8,929 nucleotides of DNA, taken from the NCBI GenBank assembly GCA_937911965.1, contig CALDPL010000026.1:1-8929 (forward strand), given 5' to 3'. Shown one piece after another: positions 1 through 6,477 of the stretch. The translations under genes were made by a program, and so were the position numbers. Positions within the stretch are counted from its first letter, which is position 1. Every line of letters begins with the position of its first letter. The notes below the pieces were generated by a model that saw only the letters and a program-made list of their open reading frames with translations, did not search any database and was not told the origin of the DNA. The stretch is from an uncultured Allomuricauda sp. Its GTDB lineage: Bacteria; Bacteroidota; Bacteroidia; Flavobacteriales; Flavobacteriaceae.

Positions 1-282
1 TTGGAGGTTCAACTTGTAATAGGGGAGGACCAGGCCGAAAGTTTCCAAAAGGGATCGGAAGCGTACGATGATGCCACGGGGTCTGATCTCGATATTGCAG
101 CTATTGGTGTTTTGGTCCAAAAGGAGCAAGTTGTGGATTTCTATACTGGCCGTGGCGATTTGGAACTTTGGGGAGCCAATGCCACCCAAGGCGATGCGTT
201 CTTTCAATGAAAAGGGCTTTCCAACGGCCCCATCGACCTTGCGGGCAATATTCTTATCCGTATAGGAGAGGTTCAGTAGCAT
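1..282 (-). CDS. Conserved flavobacterial hypothetical protein, N-terminal part
   Basis: Reading leftward from ATG at 282-280 gives 94 uninterrupted codons that run off the left edge, so the C-terminus is missing. The product begins MLLNLSYTDKNIARKV and contains PFSLKERIALGGIGSPKF (about residues 23-40) and a hydrophobic/basic stretch ending YYKLNL near residue 93. It resembles a short soluble protein family that I recall as conserved and uncharacterised in Flavobacteriaceae; no enzymatic motif, signal peptide or membrane segment is visible. The reading looks real because it is fully open, protein-like and has a sensible amino-acid mix, while the plus-strand frame over the same bases looks like low-quality shadow sequence. 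An in-frame ATG at 318-316 would add 12 residues (MEPNAPWTILLD); I prefer 282 because recognisable similarity starts there, but the longer form cannot be excluded. The gene is transcribed away from argS. Confidence 0.75.
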   Translation of the reverse strand, partial: MLLNLSYTDKNIARKVDGAVGKPFSLKERIALGGIGSPKFQIATASIEIHNLLLLDQNTNSCNIEIRPRGIIVRFRSLLETFGLVLPYYKLNLQ

Positions 283-357
283 GTCCAATAGTATTGTCCA
301 TGGCGCATTGGGTTCCATTCCCAATCCAAGGTGTAAGATGCACCCAACGCTATTTTG

Positions 358-407
358 TCCCTGCCGAGAAGAACTGAATTTATCCCCGGCAGGGATACCT
401 TTTTTTT
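358..407 (+). terminator. Terminator-like hairpin with T-tract, no obvious source gene
   Basis: A perfect 9-bp stem pairs 358-366 (TCCCTGCCG) with 387-395 (CGGCAGGGA) around a 20-base loop, followed by TACC and then eight T residues at 400-407. This is the form of a rho-independent terminator for rightward transcription. No rightward gene precedes it: the gene to its left is read leftward and starts at 282. It could end a short unannotated plus-strand RNA or an antisense transcript, or block readthrough toward argS. On the minus strand the same inverted repeat would lie in the leader of the leftward gene. Confidence 0.5.
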
Positions 408-457
408 GGGGTGCAGTACAACGTGGACCGGGAGGGTCCTTTGCAAATGTTCCATGG

Positions 458-483
458 ATTCCATTTTTTTAAAATTATGGAAT
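458..483. repeat. Short inverted repeat with AT-only loop upstream of argS
   Basis: ATTCCAT at 458-464 is the exact reverse complement of ATGGAAT at 477-483, separated by a 12-base loop made only of T and A. It lies about 50 bases upstream of the putative argS -7 element. It could be a weak hairpin or an operator-like site; a 7-bp inverted repeat in AT-rich DNA may also be chance. Confidence 0.25.
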
Positions 484-531
484 TAAAACGGGCAAGCCTT
501 GGGCTTTAGAAAAGTTTGAGATAAAAATGTG

Positions 532-539
532 TAATTTTG
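532..539 (+). promoter_or_regulatory. Bacteroidota -7 promoter element for argS
   Basis: TAATTTTG at 532-539 matches the Bacteroidota housekeeping -7 consensus TAnnTTTG. It lies 20 bases before the argS ATG, which would give a very short leader of about 10-15 bases. A TTTG at 515-518 could be the -33 element, but the spacing (13 bases) is shorter than usual, so only the -7 box is well supported. Confidence 0.5.
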
Positions 540-559
540 CGGCCTGAAAAGTACATTGG

Positions 560-2338
560 ATGGGCTTACGGAAGGATTTGGAACAAAAAGTGATCGATGC
601 GGTCGGAAAACTGTACCGGGTTGAACTTCCCACCGTGGAATTTCAGCCGACCCGAAAGGATTTCGAGGGGGACATCACCCTTGTGGTGTTTCCCATGATG
701 CGCTACATCAAGGGAAATCCCGCACAAATTGCCGAAGCAATCGGGGAAGAGTTGCAAAAGGGGCTTTCCCAGATCGTGAAATACAATGTGGTACAGGGAT
801 TTTTGAACCTCGTGGTCTCGGATTCCCATTACCTTGACTTCTTCAATGATATCCGGGAAAAGGAGGACTATGGCATTGCAAAGGCCCCATCCGACAGTGC
901 CATCATGGTGGAATACTCCTCTCCCAATACGAACAAACCCCTGCATTTGGGGCATATTCGGAACAACCTTTTGGGGTATTCCGTGGCCGAGATCCTCAAA
1001 GCATCCGGCAAAAAGGTGTACAAGACACAGATCATCAACGATCGAGGCATTCATATTTGTAAGAGCATGTTGGCCTGGCAAAGGTTCGGACAGGGGGAGA
1101 CCCCGGAATCCACCGGGATGAAGGGGGATCATTTGGTCGGAAAATACTATGTGGCCTTTGATAAGGCCTATAAGGAAGAAATCCAGGGATTGGTGGACAA
1201 GGGAATGGATGCGGATCAGGCCGCCAAAGAGGCCCCCATCTTATTGGAAGCCCAAGAAATGCTTAGAAAATGGGAAGCAGGGGACCGGGATACCGTTGCC
1301 CTTTGGAAAAAGATGAATGCATGGGTCTACGCAGGTTTTGATACCACGTATAAGAACCTGGGAGTGGATTTTGACCGGCTGTACTATGAAAGCGACACCT
1401 ACCTTTTGGGCAGGGAAGTGGTTTGGGAAGGCCTGGAAAAGGGAGTCTTTTTCAAGAAGGAGGATGGAAGCGTTTGGATCGATCTGACCGAAGAGGGCCT
1501 GGATGAAAAAATTGTGTTGCGATCTGATGGCACCGCGGTTTATATGACCCAGGACATTGGTACCGCTTTGCAAAGGGTAAAGGATTTTCCGGACATCCAA
1601 GGGATGGTCTATACCGTGGGCAACGAACAGGATTACCATTTCAAGGTACTGTTCCTAATCCTGAAGAAACTGGGCTATTCCTGGGCGGATCAGTTGTATC
1701 ATTTGAGCTATGGGATGGTAGACCTTCCCAGTGGAAAAATGAAGAGCAGGGAGGGGACGGTAGTGGATGCCGACGACCTGATAAAAAGTATGGAGGAGAC
1801 GGCGGCGACCCTCTCCGAGGAGCTGGGCAAGTTGGAGGGCTATTCCGAACAGGAAAAAGAGGAGCTGTACAGAACCATTGGACTTGGCGCATTAAAGTAT
1901 TACATCCTGAAGGTGGACCCAAAAAAACGGATTCTCTTCGATCCTGAGGAATCCGTGGATTTCCAAGGAAACACCGGGCCTTTCATCCAGTATACACATG
2001 CCAGGATCCAGTCCATCCTCAGAAAGGCAGGCGATGGACATTCCAATGCCGTGGATCGAAACATGGTTTTGCATGAAAAGGAAAAGGAGCTGTTGAAGCA
2101 ATTGCAACTCTTTCCTGAAACTGTGCTATTGGCCGCTGAAAGCCATAGCCCGGCACTGATTGCCAACTACAGCTTCGACCTGGTGAAGGAATTCAATTCC
2201 TTCTACCAACAATTGTCCATCTTGGGGGAAGCCGATGTCCAAAAGAGAGATTTCAGGATCCAACTCTCACGAAAAGTGGGCGAGGTCATTAAATCGGCCT
2301 TTAAGCTCCTGGGCATCGAGGTGCCCGATCGGATGTAG
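560..2338 (+). CDS. argS: Arginyl-tRNA synthetase
   Basis: This cytoplasmic class I aminoacyl-tRNA synthetase charges tRNA-Arg with arginine using ATP. At 592 residues it is full length for the family. An N-terminal tRNA-recognition domain covers about residues 1-90. The catalytic domain carries the HIGH-type signature HLGH at 129-132 within NTNKPLHLGHIRNN, the conserved YTVGNEQDYHF region at 351-361, and the KMSKS-equivalent KMKSR at 393-397. The C-terminal DALR-type anticodon-binding domain follows, with the GALKYYIL segment near 455-462, the FQGNTGPFIQYTHAR segment near 480-495, and the typical ending LLGIEVPDRM. The ATG at 560 is preferred because it sits 20 bases after a -7 element and gives the expected N-terminus. 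No ribosome binding site is visible, as is normal in this phylum. Its stop codon ends one base before the stop of the converging receptor gene. Confidence 0.98.
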   Translation: MGLRKDLEQKVIDAVGKLYRVELPTVEFQPTRKDFEGDITLVVFPMMRYIKGNPAQIAEAIGEELQKGLSQIVKYNVVQGFLNLVVSDSHYLDFFNDIREKEDYGIAKAPSDSAIMVEYSSPNTNKPLHLGHIRNNLLGYSVAEILKASGKKVYKTQIINDRGIHICKSMLAWQRFGQGETPESTGMKGDHLVGKYYVAFDKAYKEEIQGLVDKGMDADQAAKEAPILLEAQEMLRKWEAGDRDTVALWKKMNAWVYAGFDTTYKNLGVDFDRLYYESDTYLLGREVVWEGLEKGVFFKKEDGSVWIDLTEEGLDEKIVLRSDGTAVYMTQDIGTALQRVKDFPDIQGMVYTVGNEQDYHFKVLFLILKKLGYSWADQLYHLSYGMVDLPSGKMKSREGTVVDADDLIKSMEETAATLSEELGKLEGYSEQEKEELYRTIGLGALKYYILKVDPKKRILFDPEESVDFQGNTGPFIQYTHARIQSILRKAGDGHSNAVDRNMVLHEKEKELLKQLQLFPETVLLAAESHSPALIANYSFDLVKEFNSFYQQLSILGEADVQKRDFRIQLSRKVGEVIKSAFKLLGIEVPDRM

Positions 2339-2339
2339 G

Positions 2340-4928
2340 TCAAAAGGCCAGCCGAAAACTAAAATTTGGGGTAAGTCCCAGGGATACATTTTCCACGGTC
2401 TCGATTTCATCATTTTCATTGATGCGGTAGTACTTGTTCAGCCTGTTCCTGCGATCGGTGAGGTTCAATATGGAAATCCCTGCCCTGGCATTCAGGCCTG
2501 GGCCCAGGTTAAACCCGTAGATGACCGAGGCGTCCGTCCTGAAATATTCCGACAGCCTACTGCTGTTCGGGGCACGGTATACGATCCGGGCAGGAAAAAT
2601 GGATCGGTCCAGGGCCGCATCCCCTTCCAAGGGTCGGGTATAGGGCTTTCCGGTCCGATAGTTCAAACCGATTCCAAATTTAAACTTCCCATGGGAATAG
2701 GTCCCGGCCAGGGTCAGGCTGTGCCGGATGTCCAGATTGTTGGGGAACTCCCTCGGGACTATGGAATCAAAGCGATAATCGTTTTTATTGTATGAATAAC
2801 TCAGCCAACCGCTGAGCGCATCACTTTTTTTGTTGATCAACAATTCGATTCCCTTGACCCTATAACTGCCGATTTCCCCTGAGAACTGATATTGGTTTTG
2901 GAATCCCTGGGTGGCCGTACTGATGCCGTCAACCACCTTTTGGAAGCCCTCAAGCCCTATATAGAGCCTGTTTCTTTCGTAATTGAGTCCCAGGGAAAGC
3001 TGCTTGCTGCGGGTCACCGGGAGGCTGGAATCATTGGAGAGTACCCATCTGCGTTTTTCGATGCCCAGGAAATTCTGCTCCAGATCAATGACCTGATTGG
3101 TGGTCTGGCTCTTGAACTCCCCCAAGAGTTCCGCCCTCAGGTATTTGGCCAATCCGAGGTTCAGGTTGACCCTGGGTTCCAGCAGGACCTTGGTAAAAGT
3201 GTCCAGGTTCTCCACAAAATTGACCCTGGCCCCGATCCTTCCCAAAAACTTTTTGTCCCTTGAGGTGTAGTTCAGTTGACTGAAAGGGGCGTGTATGCGA
3301 ATGACGCCCTTAATGGCACTATCGAAATCCGGTTGGTTGAGCCTTGTGATATTGGTAATTCCGGTCTCGATGAACTGGTAGCCATTGTTCCATACCAAAT
3401 GGTCGCCAAATCGGTATTTCGTATTCAGTTTCAAGGAATTTTCAAGAACCTTGTTGTTCTGAAAAAGCGATTGCACCCCATTCGCAAACCTACTGTTGGC
3501 ATCCAGATTGTACCTGGAACAATAGAGATCCAGACGGGAGGCAAAGTTGGGGTTCCATTGGTTGAGGATCTGAACCCCCAAGGAAAGGTTGTCCTGTTTC
3601 AATTGGCTGAGGTTGCGACGGTCCTCCTGTGGACGGAACTCCATATGGTCCAGATGGTTCTTGATATTGATAAAGCTGAACCCGATCCTGAGCTTATCAT
3701 TGGGGGTAAAAAGGAGCTTTCCGGCGAAATCATGGAAAAAGAAATCCTCCTCCCTTGAAACCCCATCCGATACGGTGTTGTTCTCCCCATCGGTGATCTC
3801 ACTGTCCTGCAGCGCCCGTTCAAAGAATTGTTTATAAGTGGGTGTTTTCAAAAAGTCGGTGATCGAACGTCGGGCCGACCAATGAAGGCCCCATTTTTCC
3901 CCTAGGGGAACCGAGGCGTGAACTTCCCCACTGATCAGGTCAAATCCGCCCCCACCCTTCCATTGTTCCGGTACCCTGTCGTCGGTATTCATTTCTATGA
4001 TCCCGCTGACCCCGTCCCCGAAGGCAGCCGGAGTCCCATTCTTGTGGATGGTGACCCGGTCGGTCAAATAGGGATTGAAGGCAGAGATCAATCCAAAAAA
4101 ATGCCCGGATTGATACATCTTGATCCCGTTCCAAAGGATGAGGTTCTGGTCGTTGGTGCCCCCTCTAATGTTGATGTCGGATACCGTCTCATCTATGCTC
4201 TTGATTCCGGGCAGGGACTGTACGGACTGCAGTACATCCGCCTCGGTCAACCCTGGCAGGATTCCAAATTCGTCCAGGTCCATTATTATACTGGCATCGG
4301 ATTCCTTGTAGATTCCCGTGGTCAGGAATTTATAGACGGTGACCTCCTCCAGTTTCTCATAGTATTGGGCCAATAGGATCTGGGGACAGCCCCCCTCTTT
4401 CATAAGCTCCGCTACCTGTACGTATTTGGTGAGGTATCCCAGATATCGGATTTTGAGCAGGGCATCCTTGGGAACCCGATCCATACTGAAAAGTCCCTGT
4501 TGGTCGGTGATACGGGCCAATCCGCTGCCCATGACCTCCACCGAAGCCCCTGGGATGGAGTTCCGCGCAAAATTGTCCAGTACCGACCCGCAGATGTCCA
4601 CGGTATCCCTGCTGTTCAGGGTGTAGTAGCGTGCACTGAGTTTTTGTACCTCAAGGTTGAAACGGGATGCCAAACGATCCAGGATTTCCTCCAGGGACAA
4701 GGACTCGTCAAAGGGCAAAAGATCATAGCCTTTCAAGTCGTTGTCGATATAGGAGAATCGAACGTCAAAGCGATTCTCCAAGGATTTTATGTAGGAAATA
4801 AGGCCTAAGGAGGCCTGCCGTTCTTGTGCCAGTACAGGAGGGTACAGGAAAAACAGAAGGACGAGAATTGGGCCCGAGACCTTATTGAGAATTGTTCCCA
4901 GCATAAAAAAGTACGTTATCGCCTTCAA
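2340..4928 (-). CDS. TonB-dependent outer-membrane receptor with STN signalling domain (FecA-like)
   Basis: This 862-residue protein should be an outer-membrane importer energised by TonB/ExbBD that also signals ligand occupancy to the FecR encoded just upstream. A signal peptide covers about residues 1-35, with a hydrophobic core near 20-32 ending in VLAQ. An STN signalling domain lies at about 43-107, a carboxypeptidase-regulatory-like beta-sandwich at about 111-190 (VDICGSVLDN, IPGASVEVMGSG, RYLGYLTKYV), a plug at about 195-315 (SDINIRGGTNDQNLILWNG, RVTIHKNGTPAAFGDGVSG), and a beta-barrel from about 325 to the terminal Phe (FSFRLAF). It is shorter than most SusC proteins and no SusD gene follows, so it fits the FecA-like class; the substrate cannot be told from sequence. 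The ATG at 4928 overlaps the end of fecR by 47 bases. A second in-frame ATG at 4904-4902 (residue 9) gives a more compact signal peptide and a 23-base overlap and is a credible alternative. Either way, translational coupling is likely. Confidence 0.93.
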   Translation of the reverse strand: MKAITYFFMLGTILNKVSGPILVLLFFLYPPVLAQERQASLGLISYIKSLENRFDVRFSYIDNDLKGYDLLPFDESLSLEEILDRLASRFNLEVQKLSARYYTLNSRDTVDICGSVLDNFARNSIPGASVEVMGSGLARITDQQGLFSMDRVPKDALLKIRYLGYLTKYVQVAELMKEGGCPQILLAQYYEKLEEVTVYKFLTTGIYKESDASIIMDLDEFGILPGLTEADVLQSVQSLPGIKSIDETVSDINIRGGTNDQNLILWNGIKMYQSGHFFGLISAFNPYLTDRVTIHKNGTPAAFGDGVSGIIEMNTDDRVPEQWKGGGGFDLISGEVHASVPLGEKWGLHWSARRSITDFLKTPTYKQFFERALQDSEITDGENNTVSDGVSREEDFFFHDFAGKLLFTPNDKLRIGFSFINIKNHLDHMEFRPQEDRRNLSQLKQDNLSLGVQILNQWNPNFASRLDLYCSRYNLDANSRFANGVQSLFQNNKVLENSLKLNTKYRFGDHLVWNNGYQFIETGITNITRLNQPDFDSAIKGVIRIHAPFSQLNYTSRDKKFLGRIGARVNFVENLDTFTKVLLEPRVNLNLGLAKYLRAELLGEFKSQTTNQVIDLEQNFLGIEKRRWVLSNDSSLPVTRSKQLSLGLNYERNRLYIGLEGFQKVVDGISTATQGFQNQYQFSGEIGSYRVKGIELLINKKSDALSGWLSYSYNKNDYRFDSIVPREFPNNLDIRHSLTLAGTYSHGKFKFGIGLNYRTGKPYTRPLEGDAALDRSIFPARIVYRAPNSSRLSEYFRTDASVIYGFNLGPGLNARAGISILNLTDRRNRLNKYYRINENDEIETVENVSLGLTPNFSFRLAF

Positions 4929-5793
4929 TCCTATATAAAGTTTGAGACGGGGTACTTATACTTTTTAACGCCATTTCCAGGTCCGTGTTGTCAAAGGTGC
5001 CGGTAAACAACATCCGGGGATCCACATTTTGGGTGTTTACCCTGACATTGAACTGTCGTTCCAGTTCCGCAAAGACATATTTCAGCGGGGTGCTTTCAAA
5101 ACTGCTCTCATCTTCCATCCAAGTGGGTTGGATTCCCCGGGTCCCTTCGGTTTCGATCCTTTTGCCATCGATGGCCAAAAAGGTGGATCCGGCCGACAAA
5201 TCGACCTCGCCACCCTTATGGACAACGCGAACCAAACCTTCAAAACAACTGACCTCAAAGTAATCCTCCCTGGCTTCCACATTGAATTGGGTCCCCAAAA
5301 CGGAGACCGGGCCATGCACTGTAGAAACGGTGAACCTCTCGCCTTTGGCCACTTTAAAAAAGGCTTCCCCATCCAGGGTCAGCTCCCGGCTGTTTTCCCA
5401 TTTTTTTTCGTTGAAGGATAGCTTGGTATCCGCATTGAGGAATACCTCGGATCGATCGGGCAATTTGAGCTCCGAACGCTGGGCAAAGCCGGTGGACACC
5501 GATGTCCCCAGGCTGTTGAGATAAAAATAGGAGCCGACGATCAACAGGGCGATCGCTGCGGCAAGCCTCAAAAAGGTTTTGAATGGCCTCAATTCAAACA
5601 TCTTTGGGGCCTTCCGGGTCTGTCCCCTAAGCTGGTCCAAGGCGGCTTCCAGCTCGAAGGCAGGGGCCTGGAGATTCCCGCTTGTCTCGATCAATCGGAC
5701 ATAGGAGGCATATTCCCCGGATTTCTTGAATCGTTCAAGTTCTTCCGCGGAAAGTTCCCCACTGAGCCATTTTGCCAAATAATTTTCCTGCAT
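4882..5793 (-). CDS. FecR family anti-sigma factor, DUF4974 type
   Basis: The product is a single-span inner-membrane regulator that holds its cognate ECF sigma factor and responds to the outer-membrane receptor. At 303 residues it has the usual Bacteroidota length. The N-terminal cytoplasmic part (about 1-70) includes the W9-LSGELSAEE segment common in this family. A membrane span covers about 72-92 (hydrophobic LAAAIALLIVGSYF). The FecR domain occupies about 98-195, with the characteristic features LPDRSEVFLNADTKLSF, ELTLDGEAFFKV and VSVLGTQFNV. A DUF4974 domain occupies about 232-300 (PLKYVFAELERQFNVRV). It lies 76 bases downstream of the sigma gene on the same strand and overlaps the receptor start, so the three form one operon. 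The spacer to the sigma gene has only one-mismatch versions of the -7 element, so cotranscription is more likely than an internal promoter. Confidence 0.95.
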   Translation of the reverse strand: MQENYLAKWLSGELSAEELERFKKSGEYASYVRLIETSGNLQAPAFELEAALDQLRGQTRKAPKMFELRPFKTFLRLAAAIALLIVGSYFYLNSLGTSVSTGFAQRSELKLPDRSEVFLNADTKLSFNEKKWENSRELTLDGEAFFKVAKGERFTVSTVHGPVSVLGTQFNVEAREDYFEVSCFEGLVRVVHKGGEVDLSAGSTFLAIDGKRIETEGTRGIQPTWMEDESSFESTPLKYVFAELERQFNVRVNTQNVDPRMLFTGTFDNTDLEMALKSISTPSQTLYRIEGDNVLFYAGNNSQ

Positions 5794-5869
5794 CCGATTC
5801 GGCTTTATCCCTTAACAACAACCAATTTACAAAAAACCCTACCCATTATTCCAAGATTAAAAAGTGAAG

Positions 5870-6367
5870 TTATATCCCTTCGATTTGCTCCCGGAGGCTT
5901 TTGAGGGCCAAATGCATCCTTTTTTCAATGCCCTTTACACTGACCCCTTCGATCTCGGCGATCTCGGCATACTTCCTTCCATCGATCCGATGGAGCAAAA
6001 AAGTGGTTCGTTGGGTTTCTGGCAGGGCATCCAGGGCTTGTTCCAGTTTTTCGCGATATTGTTTTTCCTCCAATAGGAACTCCGGGGTCTCATGGGTGCG
6101 GTCCCTGTCCCTTTCAGAATATTTCAACCGAATTTTTTCGGCCTTGATCACATTGAGATATAAATTGTTGGCCACGGTATAGACAAAGGCCTTGGCCTTT
6201 TCGGGGCTGACCTTGGCGCAATTCTCCCAAAGGCGGACAAAGGCTTCCTGAACGGCGTCATGTGCCTTTTCCTCGTTCCCGAATTTATAGAAGATATAAT
6301 TGAACACGGTTTTGGAGTGGGTCCTGAAAATGGAACTGAAAATTTGCTCTTCGCAGACATGGTCCAT
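5870..6367 (-). CDS. ECF-type RNA polymerase sigma factor
   Basis: A 165-residue extracytoplasmic-function sigma-70 family protein expected to direct RNA polymerase to a small regulon when released by the adjacent FecR. Region 2 covers about 12-77 and contains the DAVQEAFVRLWEN core-binding signature at 37-49 followed by AFVYTVANNLYLNVIK. A charged linker runs about 78-105. Region 4 covers about 107-158, with ALPETQRTTFLLHRIDGRKY leading into the helix-turn-helix AEIAEIEGVSVKGIEKRM. Both sigma domains are present and regions 1 and 3 are absent, as in other ECF factors. The ATG at 6367 is the first in-frame start and lies about 20 bases downstream of a perfect -7 element. It is the first gene of the sigma, fecR, receptor operon and is divergent from the lipoprotein gene, with 110 bases between the two starts. 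Confidence 0.95.
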   Translation of the reverse strand: MDHVCEEQIFSSIFRTHSKTVFNYIFYKFGNEEKAHDAVQEAFVRLWENCAKVSPEKAKAFVYTVANNLYLNVIKAEKIRLKYSERDRDRTHETPEFLLEEKQYREKLEQALDALPETQRTTFLLHRIDGRKYAEIAEIEGVSVKGIEKRMHLALKSLREQIEGI

Positions 6368-6386
6368 ATTTGGGAGTTTTATGGAT

Positions 6387-6394
6387 CAAAGATA
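6387..6394 (-). promoter_or_regulatory. Bacteroidota -7 promoter element for the sigma/fecR/receptor operon
   Basis: On the minus strand TATCTTTG (6394 down to 6387) matches TAnnTTTG exactly and ends 19 bases before the sigma-factor ATG. A TTTG at 6409-6406 lies 11 bases further upstream, closer than the usual -33 position. The match suggests the operon is read at least partly by the housekeeping sigma factor rather than only by its own product. The overlapping plus-strand octamer GATATTTG (6391-6398) is a one-mismatch -7 element that could serve the divergent lipoprotein gene. Confidence 0.45.
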
Positions 6395-6425
6395 TTTGAA
6401 AAATACAAAGTTGGGGTAGGGTTTT

Positions 6426-6466
6426 TTTTGGGGGAATTGTTCCAAGAGGGAAATAGACCCCCAAAA
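6426..6466 (+). promoter_or_regulatory. Inverted repeat in the leader of the lipoprotein gene
   Basis: TTTTGGGGG at 6426-6434 pairs perfectly with CCCCCAAAA at 6458-6466, a 9-bp stem around a 23-base loop. The 3' arm ends 11 bases before the lipoprotein ATG at 6478. In RNA this hairpin would sit at the ribosome entry region; in DNA it is a candidate binding site in the shared divergent region. No known riboswitch or operator family is recognised, so its function is unknown. Confidence 0.35.
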
Positions 6467-6477
6467 TTCAAACCATT

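Noticed and set aside
1..210. Plus-strand open frame at the left edge
   Set aside because: The minus strand over the same bases encodes a better protein with a recognisable flavobacterial N-terminus; the plus frame has no family features.
566..1132. 188-codon minus-strand open frame opposite argS
   Set aside because: It lies wholly inside argS, whose catalytic motifs prove the plus strand codes; the reverse product is His/Pro/Gly-rich without domains.
2235..2795. 186-codon plus-strand open frame overlapping the argS end and the receptor barrel
   Set aside because: It crosses two confirmed genes out of frame, and its product has no family features.
3276..4376. Long plus-strand open frames (160 and 152 codons) opposite the receptor gene
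   Set aside because: Both are antisense shadows of the receptor plug and barrel, which have clear family motifs on the minus strand.
5794..5869. Possible internal promoter for fecR in the gap after the sigma gene
   Set aside because: Only one-mismatch versions of TAnnTTTG are present in an AT-rich 76-base spacer; cotranscription from the sigma promoter is simpler.
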